In this document: positions 19,470 through 28,216 of the stretch, one piece after another | How positions within the stretch are numbered: the first letter of the stretch is position 1 | How the letters are laid out: each line of letters begins with the position of its first letter | Source: Clostridium_F caseinilyticum | Lineage (GTDB): Bacteria > Bacillota > Clostridia > Clostridiales > Clostridiaceae | NCBI RefSeq assembly: GCF_046127645.1 | Contig: NZ_CP175919.1 | Strand: one strand, 5' to 3' | Length of the DNA: 64,000 nt | Made by a program: the position numbers and the translations under genes | Notes under the pieces: generated by a model | Database searches by the model: none | Told to the model about the DNA's origin: nothing | What the model saw: only the letters and a program-made list of their open reading frames with translations

Positions 19470-19841
19470 ATAAATTCTCCCTTAATATTATTTCTTATTA
19501 TATAACTATAAATATTTTAATTATTCCTATTTTTACAAAACTTTAACCAAAACCTATATTTTTTCCAAAAAACAAAATCCTATTTGTATAAAACTTATTT
19601 TAACACAATATATTCGATAAGAGAATTATGAATTAAAGCCCTTTTAAGATTATTAAAATACAAAATATTTTTAATCAATAAATGGTTATAAAAATAAAGA
19701 ATACTCATATTTGTTACTAATATCTAATAAACTGATGCCACATAATGTTACATCACACTAAATAGACTTCCTGTCTATTTAATCATTATATATTAACCTA
19801 CAAATAGAGTATTCCACTTATTTTCTATATATTTATTTTCA
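19470..19841. other. Gene-free AT-rich stretch after argH
   Basis: No open frame with a ribosome site was found. Apart from the weak hairpin at 19760-19780 I see no promoter that fits the sigma-A or sigma-D pattern with good spacing, although a promoter for the small helical protein probably lies here. Confidence 0.5.
19760..19780 (-). terminator. Weak terminator after argH
   Basis: An eight-base-pair stem AAATAGAC/GTCTATTT with a five-base loop, 60 bases beyond the argH stop. The T-run after it is short. Confidence 0.4.
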
Positions 19842-21164
19842 TTAAATGTATCCTATTTCTTTTTTTATTCCTTTATTTATAGAGTTTTTATAATCTATAA
19901 ATTCATAAAGATCTTCGCAAAACAATTCTGAGAACTGGTTTAATTCTTCTAATGATAAGTCTTCTATAGATAAATTTTTATCTTCACAGTATATAACTAT
20001 TTCACCTATAACTTTGTGAGCATCTCTAAAAGCCATACCTTTATTAACCAAATAATCTGCTGCTTCTGTAGCATTTAGAAAACCTTTCTTCACAGATTTC
20101 ATTAAATTATCCTTATTTACTTTTAGAGTATCTATTATACCTTTCATTACTTTCAAACAACTTATTACAGTATCTTTAGCATCAAAGAAAGGTTCTTTAT
20201 CTTCTTGCATATCTTTATTATAAGCTAGAGGTAAAGATTTCATAACTGTTAATATACTTATTAAATCTCCATATACCCTTCCAGTTTTTCCACGGATAAG
20301 TTCTGATCCATCTGGATTTTTCTTTTGAGGCATTATACTGCTACCTGTGGAATAAGAATCCCCTATCTGTATAAACTTAAATTCACTACTATTCCAAAGT
20401 ATAAGTTCTTCAGATAATCTACTTAAATGCATCATTATTATAGAAAAATTACTTATAAGTTCTATTATATAATCCCTATCACTAACTCCATCTAAAAAAT
20501 TTTCTACTGGTTTTTTAAACCCTAGCAGCTTAGCAGTATATTCTCTATCTATATTATAAGTACTTCCTGCTAGAGCTCCAGAGCCTAAAGGACTTTCATC
20601 TAAAATGTTTAATGCATTTTCAAGTCTTTTCTCATCTCTTTTAAACATTTCAAAATAAGCTAATAAATGATACCTAAAAGTTACTATCTGAGCTCTTTGC
20701 AAATGAGTATATCCCGGCATAATATAATTATTTTCATTTCCAACTTTAATTAAAGAATCCATCAATTCATTTAAACACTGTATTACTTCCTCTGCAGTTT
20801 TTTTAGCATACAGCTTTATATCTAAAGCTACTTGGTCATTTCTACTTCTTCCTGTATGAAGTTTTTTCCCTACATTGCCTATTTTTTTTATTAAATTTAT
20901 CTCCACAAAACTATGAATATCCTCATAATCTCCCTCTATTTTTAAAGTCCTCTCATTTATTTCTTTTAATATTTCTTTTAATCCTAGTAATATTTTTTCT
21001 TTTTCTTCTTCCTTTATTATATTCTCATTTGCAAGCATTTTAACATGAGCTATGCTTCCTTTTATATCTTCATAATAAAGTTTTTTATCAAAACCTAAAG
21101 AACTATTAAAGTCCTCCATAAGTTTATTTTCCTCTTCTTTAAAACGTCCTCCCCAAAGTTTCAT
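19842..21164 (-). CDS. argH: Argininosuccinate lyase
   Basis: About 440 residues. Cleaves argininosuccinate to arginine and fumarate, the last step of arginine synthesis. Signature GSSIMPQKKNPD (the mobile catalytic-serine loop) and HTGRSRNDQVA are both intact. ATG at 21164 with GGAGG nine bases before. It follows argG by 24 bases, forming an argGH operon. Confidence 0.98.
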   Translation of the reverse strand: MKLWGGRFKEEENKLMEDFNSSLGFDKKLYYEDIKGSIAHVKMLANENIIKEEEKEKILLGLKEILKEINERTLKIEGDYEDIHSFVEINLIKKIGNVGKKLHTGRSRNDQVALDIKLYAKKTAEEVIQCLNELMDSLIKVGNENNYIMPGYTHLQRAQIVTFRYHLLAYFEMFKRDEKRLENALNILDESPLGSGALAGSTYNIDREYTAKLLGFKKPVENFLDGVSDRDYIIELISNFSIIMMHLSRLSEELILWNSSEFKFIQIGDSYSTGSSIMPQKKNPDGSELIRGKTGRVYGDLISILTVMKSLPLAYNKDMQEDKEPFFDAKDTVISCLKVMKGIIDTLKVNKDNLMKSVKKGFLNATEAADYLVNKGMAFRDAHKVIGEIVIYCEDKNLSIEDLSLEELNQFSELFCEDLYEFIDYKNSINKGIKKEIGYI

Positions 21165-21188
21165 AATGTGTTCCTCCAACTTTTTTGT

Positions 21189-22382
21189 CTATAAATTTTT
21201 CAAGGCTTTTATTTTACATGGTAATCCAAATAAATTTATAAAACCTTCTGCATCTTTGTGGCTATAAAGTTCACTTTCTCCAAAAGATGATATGCCTTCA
21301 TCATATAATGCATAGTCTGTATCAACTGAACAAGGCTTTATATTTCCTTTGTATAACTTTAATTTTACTGTACCTGTTACATTTTCTTGGGTTTTATCTA
21401 CAAAGGCATCTATAGCTTCTCTTAAAGCTGTAAACCATAGACCATTATATACGATATCTCCATATTGTTCTGAAACTATTTTTTTATATTGATAAGTATA
21501 CTTATCTAAAATCACTGATTCTAATTTTTTATGAGCTGCATATAATAATGTTCCTGCTGGTGTTTCATAAATACCTCTTGATTTCATACCTACCAAACGA
21601 TTTTCTACTATATCTGCTATACCTATACCATTTTCTCCACCTATTTTATTTAGCTTATCTATTATATCTACAGGATTTAAAACCTCTCCATTTACCTTTA
21701 CTGGTATACCCTTTTCAAAATAAATTTCTAGATAAGTTGATTGATCTTTAGCTTTTTGTGGTGGAGTAACCATAAAGTACATATCTTCTTTATGTTCACT
21801 TTTTAAATTTTCCAAATCTCCTCCTTCATGACTAACATGCCATAAATTTTTATCTACAGAATATATTTTTTCCTTAGTTACAGGAATTTCGACTCCGACT
21901 TTCTTAGCATAGTCTATAGCATCTTCCCTAGATTTTATATTCCAAATTCTCCAGGGTGCTATTATTTTTATAGTAGGATCCTGCGCCTTTATCCCCACTT
22001 CAAAGCGCACTTGATCATTTCCCTTTCCAGTACATCCATGACATATATATTTAGCTTTCTCTTGATGAGCTATTTCCACCAATTTTTTAGCCATTAGTGG
22101 TCTTGCAAAGGATGTTCCTAACATATAATCTTGTTCATATAATGCTTCAGATTTTATTGCTTTATGCAAATAATTTACTACAAATTCTTCTTTCACATCT
22201 TCTACATATATTTTTGATGCACCAGATTTTATTGCTTTTGCCTTTACACGGTCCATGTCATCGCCTTGCCCCACATCAACGCACACAGCTATAACATCTA
22301 AATCATAGTTTTCTTTAAGCCATGGAATTATTATTGATGTATCTAATCCCCCTGAGTATGCAAGTATAACTTTTTCTTTCAT
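21189..22382 (-). CDS. argG: Argininosuccinate synthase
   Basis: 397 residues, the usual length. Joins citrulline and aspartate with ATP. AYSGGLDTSIIIPWLKE is the ATP-binding P-loop, and GCTGKGNDQVRFE the citrulline-binding block. First gene of argGH. AAGGGGGAG precedes the ATG. Confidence 0.98.
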   Translation of the reverse strand: MKEKVILAYSGGLDTSIIIPWLKENYDLDVIAVCVDVGQGDDMDRVKAKAIKSGASKIYVEDVKEEFVVNYLHKAIKSEALYEQDYMLGTSFARPLMAKKLVEIAHQEKAKYICHGCTGKGNDQVRFEVGIKAQDPTIKIIAPWRIWNIKSREDAIDYAKKVGVEIPVTKEKIYSVDKNLWHVSHEGGDLENLKSEHKEDMYFMVTPPQKAKDQSTYLEIYFEKGIPVKVNGEVLNPVDIIDKLNKIGGENGIGIADIVENRLVGMKSRGIYETPAGTLLYAAHKKLESVILDKYTYQYKKIVSEQYGDIVYNGLWFTALREAIDAFVDKTQENVTGTVKLKLYKGNIKPCSVDTDYALYDEGISSFGESELYSHKDAEGFINLFGLPCKIKALKNL

Positions 22383-22490
22383 AAAATACTCCCCCTTAAT
22401 ATTAAAATTGAATTAATACCTGGCTTTAATTTCCTTTTATCTTTATAAGAGTTAAATTTGCCAGAAATTTATTTTTTCGTTTGATTTATA

Positions 22491-22519
22491 ATTATACATA
22501 TATTATAATAAATATTCAA
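22491..22519 (-). promoter_or_regulatory. Sigma-A promoter of argGH, possible ArgR box
   Basis: TTGAAT (22514-22519), 17 bases, TATAAT (22491-22496). The stretch TTGAATATTTATTATAATAT resembles an ARG box and would overlap the promoter, which would fit arginine repression; the box is only a visual match. Confidence 0.65.
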
Positions 22520-22566
22520 TACCTTTTTAAAAATTTTTGGTATTTTTTATTTTTTTGTAAACAAAA

Positions 22567-22593
22567 TGCCATTCATCACACTGATAAATGGCA
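22567..22593 (-). terminator. Terminator upstream of argGH
   Basis: Eleven-base-pair stem (22567-22577 with 22583-22593, one mismatch) then TTTTGTTT on the minus strand. Second of two hairpins after the tandem small genes. Confidence 0.75.
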
Positions 22594-22644
22594 ATTATGG
22601 TAATTTAAAATATTGTTTTATTTATAATTATGCATAAAAACAAA

Positions 22645-22669
22645 TTCTGTTACATAATTTGTAACAGAA
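22645..22669 (-). terminator. Terminator after the tandem small paralogues
   Basis: Perfect ten-base-pair stem TTCTGTTACA/TGTAACAGAA with a five-base loop, five bases past the stop at 22674, then TTTGTTTTT. Confidence 0.8.
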
Positions 22670-22673
22670 CTTG

Positions 22674-23012
22674 TTACCACACTATTCTTTCAAAGTTTTC
22701 CATAACTATATATGTTTCATATATTTCTCTAGCTTCATCTTCCTTTATCTTATTATCAACATATTTTCTATATAATATATATAGCTTACTGCTTAAATCC
22801 GGATTAGTATTTTTAGTTTCTTTCATTTTATCATATATAAGCTCTTTTAATGAAGGTTCTATTTTAGATGCTATTTCTTCATTAGCTAGATAGATTATAC
22901 CTTCCACTCTTTTTCTTAATTCTTTATCATTACAAAGTATTTTTATTTCATTTAAACTAGATAAAATCTTTTTCACAGATTCTTTACTTATCTCTAAATG
23001 CTTATCTTCCAT
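22674..23012 (-). CDS. Unknown small protein, second of a tandem pair
   Basis: 112 residues, not recognised. All-helical and charged. It is a paralogue of the neighbour at 23035-23379: both contain NP(D/E)L(S/N)SKLYILYRK followed by D(N/G)KI.E(E/D)(E)AR.(I/L)Y. ATG at 23012 was chosen because AAAGGTGG lies before it. Ends at a strong terminator. The pair lies behind a sigma-D-like promoter, hinting at a motility role. Confidence 0.75.
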   Translation of the reverse strand: MEDKHLEISKESVKKILSSLNEIKILCNDKELRKRVEGIIYLANEEIASKIEPSLKELIYDKMKETKNTNPDLSSKLYILYRKYVDNKIKEDEAREIYETYIVMENFERIVW

Positions 23013-23034
23013 TAAAGATACCACCTTTATACCA

Positions 23035-23379
23035 TTAATATATTAATTTATCATAAGCTTGACTTTTAATATATACATCATATAAAATTCTTGCATCTTC
23101 TTCAGTTATTTTCCCATCAGAAAGCTTTCTATATAGTATATATAATTTAGAATTTAATTCTGGATTATCAAGTCTTACTTCTTTCATTTTTTTATAAATC
23201 GTATCTTGAAAAGGTTCATCATCCTTATACTTAATCATATTTTCCATATATTTTATAAGTAAATCTATTTTTTCTTGGAGCAATCTTTCGGAACTAAGTG
23301 TTTGAATATCCTTTAATTCTGAAAGCATTTTCCTTATTAAAGCTTCTTCTACCATTATATTGTTGCTATTCTTATTCAC
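23035..23379 (-). CDS. Unknown small protein, first of a tandem pair
   Basis: 114 residues, paralogue of the next gene; about a third of positions agree, best in the C-terminal 60 residues (NPELNSKLYILYRKLSDGKI). No signal peptide or membrane segment. Only 22 bases separate the two genes, so they form one operon. I do not recognise a family. Confidence 0.75.
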   Translation of the reverse strand: MNKNSNNIMVEEALIRKMLSELKDIQTLSSERLLQEKIDLLIKYMENMIKYKDDEPFQDTIYKKMKEVRLDNPELNSKLYILYRKLSDGKITEEDARILYDVYIKSQAYDKLIY

Positions 23380-23507
23380 CTATCACACCACCTAATAAGC
23401 CATTAATATAATTATATCACTTTAAGGCTTATATTCTTTAATAATTAACAATTTATTCAATAATATTTAATATATTATTAAATCCTAAAATATTTTACAT
23501 TTTATTA

Positions 23508-23534
23508 ATATCGTAATATAAAATGTACACTTTA
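23508..23534 (-). promoter_or_regulatory. Sigma-D-like promoter before the tandem unknown genes
   Basis: TAAA (23531-23534), exactly 15 bases, then TACGATAT (23508-23515). The last five bases CGATA and the spacing match those of the flagellin promoters of this window. It lies between the cls stop and the pair, about 130 bases upstream of the first start. Confidence 0.7.
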
Positions 23535-23556
23535 GTGTTAACCTTATTTAACTACT

Positions 23557-24987
23557 CTATAGCAATGCAGAAAAGATTCTGGCAATCCCCTCCAACATTC
23601 TGCCTCTTAAGGATCTATTTTTAAAATCTTCTTTATAAATTCTTTTGCTACGTTTTAAATCCTCAAAGAAAATATTTTCTAGATTCTCTGTACTTTCTTC
23701 ATCATATATAACTGCATTTATTTCGTAGTTTAACTCAAAACTTCTTATATCCATATTAGCAGTACCAACAGTACAAATTTCGCTATCTACCATAATGGTT
23801 TTAGCATGAATAAAAGATTTTTCATCATAAAAATAAATTTTAACTCCATATTTTATGAGCTCTTCTAAATAAGTCCTAGAAGCATAATATACTACCAAAT
23901 GATCATATCTACCTGGAAATAAAATTCTTACATCTATTCCACTTAAAGATGCCACTTTTATAGCATTCATTATACTATCATTAGGTACAAAATATGGTGT
24001 AGTAATATATATATGATCTTTAGCTAAAGTTATCATCTTAAATATTGCTTGCATTATAGATTGGAACTGTGAATCTGGTCCGCTTTTTACAAGCTGCATA
24101 ACTTTTCCATCATATTCATGCATTTTAGGAAAATAAAGCTTAAAATTGTCTCCATAAATAAACATTTCATCATTTACAGCCTTTATGGTTGCAAAATCAT
24201 CCATAAATACTGCTTGAAGACCCATAACGAAATCTCCCTTTACCATAAGATGAGTATCTCTCCAATATCCTAATTTACCTTTACCAAGATATTCATCTCC
24301 TATATTTATTCCTCCTATAAAACCAGTTTTGCCATCTATAACTACTATTTTTCTATGATTTCTATAATTTATTTGAGTATTTATATGTCTTAAAAGCGGC
24401 GCTAAAAAATAAGAATATTGAACCACATCTATACCATTATCTTTAAGTTCTTTTATATAAGATCTTTTTATACCTATAGATCCTACCCTATCCATTATAA
24501 ACCTTACTTCTACACCCTCTTTTGCCTTTTTTATAAGTATATTTTTTATTTCATTGCCTAAATTATCACTTTTTACTATGTAGTATTCTAAATGTATATG
24601 ATGTTTAGCCTTTAAAATTTCTTTTTTTAGATATTCAAATTTTTCATTACCATCTTTAAATATTTTTATACTATTATCTCTAAACAAAGGGGATTCACTA
24701 TTTTTGGATAATAACTCTATTAAAGAATGATATTCCTGATTTTTTACCTTTCCCATAGCTTCAAGGACCAATTGTTCTATTTCTATATTAGTAATATCAT
24801 GCAGTTTATGTTTTTTCCAATTTCGACCTAAAAAAACATATAAAAATAATCCCAAAGGAGGAAATATAAAAAATATAAGAAGCCACGCTATAGTCTTTTC
24901 TGGCTTTTTTCTCTCTATTACTATTAATATTATAGATATAATTATATTTATAACAAAAAATAAAGAGAATGTGTTCTTAAAAGACAA
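23557..24987 (-). CDS. cls: Cardiolipin synthase (phospholipase D family)
   Basis: 476 residues. Two N-terminal membrane helices, then two phospholipase-D domains with HKD motifs: HRKIVVIDG (residues about 215-223) and HAKTIMVD (about 395-402). It condenses two phosphatidylglycerols into cardiolipin at the membrane. TTG start with GGGGGG seven bases upstream. The neighbouring genes are not related by function. Confidence 0.95.
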   Translation of the reverse strand: MSFKNTFSLFFVINIIISIILIVIERKKPEKTIAWLLIFFIFPPLGLFLYVFLGRNWKKHKLHDITNIEIEQLVLEAMGKVKNQEYHSLIELLSKNSESPLFRDNSIKIFKDGNEKFEYLKKEILKAKHHIHLEYYIVKSDNLGNEIKNILIKKAKEGVEVRFIMDRVGSIGIKRSYIKELKDNGIDVVQYSYFLAPLLRHINTQINYRNHRKIVVIDGKTGFIGGINIGDEYLGKGKLGYWRDTHLMVKGDFVMGLQAVFMDDFATIKAVNDEMFIYGDNFKLYFPKMHEYDGKVMQLVKSGPDSQFQSIMQAIFKMITLAKDHIYITTPYFVPNDSIMNAIKVASLSGIDVRILFPGRYDHLVVYYASRTYLEELIKYGVKIYFYDEKSFIHAKTIMVDSEICTVGTANMDIRSFELNYEINAVIYDEESTENLENIFFEDLKRSKRIYKEDFKNRSLRGRMLEGIARIFSALL

Positions 24988-25135
24988 TAAAATCCCCCCT
25001 TTAAATTGTATTTACATAAAACTTTTCATATAATAGATATATTATACTATAATAAAATTAAAATTACTATGAATTACATAAACATATATTTATTCACATA
25101 AATGTGCTTTATATATTAATAAATATTGTTTTATA

Positions 25136-25164
25136 TTGAGTAATTTTTTTTATTTTTGTATAAT
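25136..25164 (+). promoter_or_regulatory. Sigma-A promoter of the FUSC exporter gene
   Basis: TTGAGT (25136-25141), 17-base spacer, TATAAT (25159-25164), about 95 bases before the start codon on the plus strand. Confidence 0.7.
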
Positions 25165-25260
25165 TATTTTAAATAAGTGTACTTTATATTTAAGTATATT
25201 ATCTTACACACAAATATTTAACAAAAATATGATTTAAAATAATATAAAGTGAGGTAAACT

Positions 25261-26148
25261 ATGAAGTCTATAGGTATGCGTAACATTAAAACTGCTCTAG
25301 CAGTTACTATTTCTATATTAATATCAGAATTTTTTAAACTAGACTCTCCCTTTTATGCAGCCATTGCTGCAGTTATTTCTATGCAGAATTCTGTTACAGG
25401 GTCCTACAAAGCTGGAAAAAACAGAATGTTAGGTACTATAACTGGTGCGCTTATTGGTCTCACTTTTTCTAGTATTTCACCAAATAATCCTTTTTTATGT
25501 GGACTAGGTATTATAATCATAATTTATATATGTAATTTGTTAAAATGGGATAAATCTATAAGCATTGCTTGTATAGTCTTTACAGGTATAATGATCAACC
25601 TTACAAATAAAACACCTTTATATTATAGCATTCATAGAACTTTGGATACTTTTATAGGTATAATAGTATCAGTGCTTATAAATATGTTTATAAAACCACC
25701 GGTTTATGAAAAGCAAATAGTAATTGGATGTAAAACCATAGTAAAACATTTTTCAAAAATACCTACAGAAAAAATCTATTTTCATCATAAAGTAGATATA
25801 AAAAAGCTTAAAAATCAAATAAATAATTTAGAAAATAATTTTAATGCTTATAAAAAAGAAATATTAAAAACTAAAAATTTAGATGAAAATTATATATCTA
25901 TTCTAATAAAACTATTTAATCAAACTTACACACATTTATCATTTATCGATGCTATAAATAATAAATGTGAATTAAATAATAAAAATTATGAAAGATTTAA
26001 AAATTTATATCATCTACCAGAAGAACCTCATCAATATGATGAAAATAATTTAAATGTAGTATATAACTATCATGTATCTAAAATAATATACAATTTGGAA
26101 AGCTTAAAGAAAGAATACAAAGAAAATAAGTTAAAACTAAATAAATAG
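25261..26148 (+). CDS. FUSC / aromatic acid exporter family membrane protein
   Basis: 295 residues, the only substantial plus-strand gene. The first 150 residues form four to five membrane helices with MRNIKTALAVTISILISEFF and GTITGALIGL; the rest is a polar helical cytoplasmic domain. This matches the ArAE_1 (DUF939) group of putative exporters; the substrate is unknown. GTGAGG precedes ATG. It has its own promoter and terminator, and no visible link to motility. Confidence 0.88.
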   Translation: MKSIGMRNIKTALAVTISILISEFFKLDSPFYAAIAAVISMQNSVTGSYKAGKNRMLGTITGALIGLTFSSISPNNPFLCGLGIIIIIYICNLLKWDKSISIACIVFTGIMINLTNKTPLYYSIHRTLDTFIGIIVSVLINMFIKPPVYEKQIVIGCKTIVKHFSKIPTEKIYFHHKVDIKKLKNQINNLENNFNAYKKEILKTKNLDENYISILIKLFNQTYTHLSFIDAINNKCELNNKNYERFKNLYHLPEEPHQYDENNLNVVYNYHVSKIIYNLESLKKEYKENKLKLNK

Positions 26149-26193
26149 GATATAGCTTTTATTCTATAAATAGCTAAAATCTATATCCTATTT
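26143..26193 (+). terminator. Terminator of the FUSC gene
   Basis: Thirteen-base-pair stem AAATAGGATATAG/CTATATCCTATTT (26143-26155, 26181-26193) overlapping the stop codon, with a 25-base loop; weak T-run after it. Confidence 0.6.
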
Positions 26194-26269
26194 ATCAAGT
26201 ATTTGCTTTTTCTTAAAATTTATTTTAATAAATTTTAAAGTTTTTATATTAAACTCCCTACTCTTTTAT

Positions 26270-26318
26270 CTCTGTACTTTGTACTCTTTCCTCTATACTC
26301 TGTACTTCGTACTCTATC
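26270..26318. repeat. Degenerate short tandem repeat (GAGTACAGAGTATA type)
   Basis: On the minus strand a run of units like GAGTACA/GAGTATA starts right after the stop of the following small gene. The same kind of repeat follows flgL at 55697-55732. Its function is unknown. Confidence 0.5.
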
Positions 26319-26504
26319 TTAAGTTTGATCTAAACTTGTTAACACTTTATCATAAAGATTTTTTACACAAACTCCGTTTTGTAAGTTTTTACAGTTTACA
26401 CAACTCTTGCTGTTTTCTGCACCTATTACTGATACAAGTCCTGTATCTATACTATCATATCCATCACATACATTCGCTACATGCATCATTTGCAATTCAT
26501 TCAT
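26319..26504 (-). CDS. Small cysteine-containing protein, unknown
   Basis: 61 residues with three cysteines close together (SCVNCKNLQNGVCVKNL) plus one near residue 13, a possible metal site. GGAGG lies eight bases before ATG, which supports a real gene. I do not recognise a family with a known role. Confidence 0.7.
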   Translation of the reverse strand: MNELQMMHVANVCDGYDSIDTGLVSVIGAENSKSCVNCKNLQNGVCVKNLYDKVLTSLDQT

Positions 26505-26659
26505 TTATATTTTCCTCCTACATTATACTTCTAATATTTCATAACAAATATTTTTCCCTTTGTTTTAATTACTATACAATTTAATTGAATTTGTTACTTT
26601 AAAGTATTATATTCATATAATTTAGTTGACTCTAATAAAAATATTATTCTCTTAATGAA

Positions 26660-26691
26660 AAAGAGAAACGTCAACTCTAACGTTTCTCTTT
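26660..26691 (-). terminator. Terminator after the VanZ-like gene
   Basis: Perfect twelve-base-pair stem AAAGAGAAACGT/ACGTTTCTCTTT with an eight-base loop, then TTTTCATT on the minus strand. Confidence 0.85.
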
Positions 26692-26757
26692 ATACCTATT
26701 GTTTTATTTAATTACTTATATGAAAATCTTAATGTATAATAAAACAAATAATATATT

Positions 26758-27207
26758 TTATTCTTTCTTCCTATATTTTCTTATGAATTTAAATATATAT
26801 ATTAAAAATAAACCTACAAATACTCCTATAGAATCTATAAATACATCTCTTATCTTTCCTTCTCTTCCTGGAATAAATATTTGATGAAATTCATCAGTAC
26901 AAGCATATAAAATAGTGATAATTGATGCTTTTATTTTAATATTTTTATAAAAAGTGTTCTTAAAAGCAAAGTATAACAGCATAAACAATATAAAATATTC
27001 TGTCATATGGGCTGCTTTTCTTATTAAAAAATTTAAAAAATTATAATCTATATATTTAAACAAATTTATTTTTCCTTCTATTAAAGCATCTGCTATAATA
27101 AAATTATTTTTATTTGATGTTTCTGCATGTTGATTTGAAAAAAGAAATATTATAGTCATCCAAATAAAGGATGGTAAAAACCATATTAGTTTTCTAAGCT
27201 TATTCAT
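26758..27207 (-). CDS. VanZ-like membrane protein
   Basis: 149 residues with four membrane helices. The VanZ pattern is clear: FLFSNQHAETS near the start, RKAAHMTEYFIL in the middle, and TDEFHQIFIPGREGKIRDVF before the last helix. VanZ proteins are known from teicoplanin resistance, but most chromosomal members have no proven role. It overlaps closely (11 bases apart) with yjfB and ends at a strong terminator. Confidence 0.9.
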   Translation of the reverse strand: MNKLRKLIWFLPSFIWMTIIFLFSNQHAETSNKNNFIIADALIEGKINLFKYIDYNFLNFLIRKAAHMTEYFILFMLLYFAFKNTFYKNIKIKASIITILYACTDEFHQIFIPGREGKIRDVFIDSIGVFVGLFLIYIFKFIRKYRKKE

Positions 27208-27217
27208 AATAAAGTCT

Positions 27218-27394
27218 CTATCCTTTTAAATCTATATTTTGTCCCACATTTGGGTCCACTAATTCTTTTATCATTTCTGTCATTTGAGCTGCATTTTCTT
27301 TTGAAGTATTCATAGTGATTTTCATTAAAGATAAGGAAACTGCCTGTGCAAGTTTTCCTTGATGTAATGCCATAGATAATCCACCTATATCCAT
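27218..27394 (-). CDS. yjfB: YjfB-type putative motility protein
   Basis: 58 residues, MDIGGLSMALHQGKLAQAVS and ending DPNVGQNIDLKG. This matches the YjfB family of small proteins that are under the motility sigma factor in Bacillus; the biochemical role is unknown. GGAGGG lies six bases before the ATG at 27394. It is easily missed because a different, spurious frame overlaps it. Confidence 0.9.
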   Translation of the reverse strand: MDIGGLSMALHQGKLAQAVSLSLMKITMNTSKENAAQMTEMIKELVDPNVGQNIDLKG

Positions 27395-27521
27395 ATGTTC
27401 CCTCCATTAATCATATTTTATATGTGACTATTTAAAACTCATATATAATAGTAATTATATCATATTTTATACTATCCTACTTTATAATATGGCGATTTTT
27501 TATTAAAATATAGTACTAAAA

Positions 27522-27695
27522 TTAATCTTCTTTTCCAAATTTTATATATTCTAAAATAAGCTCATCCATTTCTCTACTAAGATTAAGTATTTTTTCATCA
27601 TCTCTTTCCTTATTCTCTAAAGTTATACTGATTTCATATAGAGCTTGTCTTACTATACTCATTTGTTTACATAAAGATTCTTTACTATATTTCAA
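27522..27695 (-). CDS. Spo0E-like aspartyl phosphatase, first copy
   Basis: 57 residues. The Spo0E family motif is seen as LSREMDELILEY (usual form SQELD). Such proteins dephosphorylate Spo0A-P and delay sporulation. I chose TTG at 27695, six bases after GGGGAG; this gives the same length as the next copy (27813-27980), to which it is clearly paralogous (ILNLSREMDELIL in both). Confidence 0.88.
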   Translation of the reverse strand: MKYSKESLCKQMSIVRQALYEISITLENKERDDEKILNLSREMDELILEYIKFGKED

Positions 27696-27812
27696 AATCA
27701 TCTCCCCATTCTTTTTTAATGTAGTATAAAGACAATTATTTGCTATGTTTTTGTTATACACATTTTTTGTATATTTTGTCTTAATTTTTTATTAAAACAA
27801 AGGATTTAGTGT

Positions 27813-27980
27813 TCATTCATATTCACATTTCATATATTGCAATATTAATTCGTCCATTTCTCTACTTAAATTCAATATTTTTTCTTCATCCCTATCCTTT
27901 TCTTCTAATGTAGCACTTATTTTATATAAGTCCTGTCTTAGTTGATTCATTTTTTTAAACAAACCTTCTTTAGTTTTCAA
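27813..27980 (-). CDS. Spo0E-like aspartyl phosphatase, second copy
   Basis: 55 residues from a TTG at 27980 with GTGGGGAG just before it. Sequence begins MKTKEGLFKKMNQLRQDLYK and contains LSREMDELILQY. It is a tandem paralogue of the preceding entry and the first gene after a sigma-D-like promoter, so this Spo0A phosphatase may be made when the cell is motile. Confidence 0.87.
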   Translation of the reverse strand: MKTKEGLFKKMNQLRQDLYKISATLEEKDRDEEKILNLSREMDELILQYMKCEYE

Positions 27981-28036
27981 TTGCTCCCCACTCTCCCATA
28001 TATTGAAAATAAAATAAAAATTAACTAATATTATTA

Positions 28037-28063
28037 ATATCGTTGCTATAATAAAAATTTTTA
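28037..28063 (-). promoter_or_regulatory. Sigma-D-like promoter before spo0E-spo0E-yjfB-vanZ
   Basis: TAAA (28060-28063), exactly 15 bases, then AACGATAT (28037-28044), 57 bases before the first start codon. The downstream yjfB, a motility-regulon family, supports it. Confidence 0.65.
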
Positions 28064-28166
28064 TATATAAATTATTAATTTTTGTTAAATTATAAATAAA
28101 TATGTAAATATTATATATAATTACTTTAATTTATATGTTTAAATTTTAAATCTACTTTATTTACCA

Positions 28167-28202
28167 TTAAAATAACCACCAACTACTATTTTAAGTTGGT
28201 GG
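28167..28202 (-). terminator. Terminator after the soluble chemoreceptor
   Basis: Nine-base-pair stem CCACCAACT/AGTTGGTGG (28176-28184, 28194-28202), then TTATTTTAAT on the minus strand. Confidence 0.85.
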
Positions 28203-28216
28203 CTTAGCATAAAACT

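Noticed and set aside
22383..22490. T-box or other riboswitch before argG
   Set aside because: No specifier loop, no T-box motif and no terminator between promoter and gene; a plain sigma-A promoter explains the region.
27204..27407. Open frame of 67 codons on the minus strand
   Set aside because: It overlaps the YjfB gene in another frame, has a poor ribosome site and no family; yjfB has GGAGGG and a clear family match.
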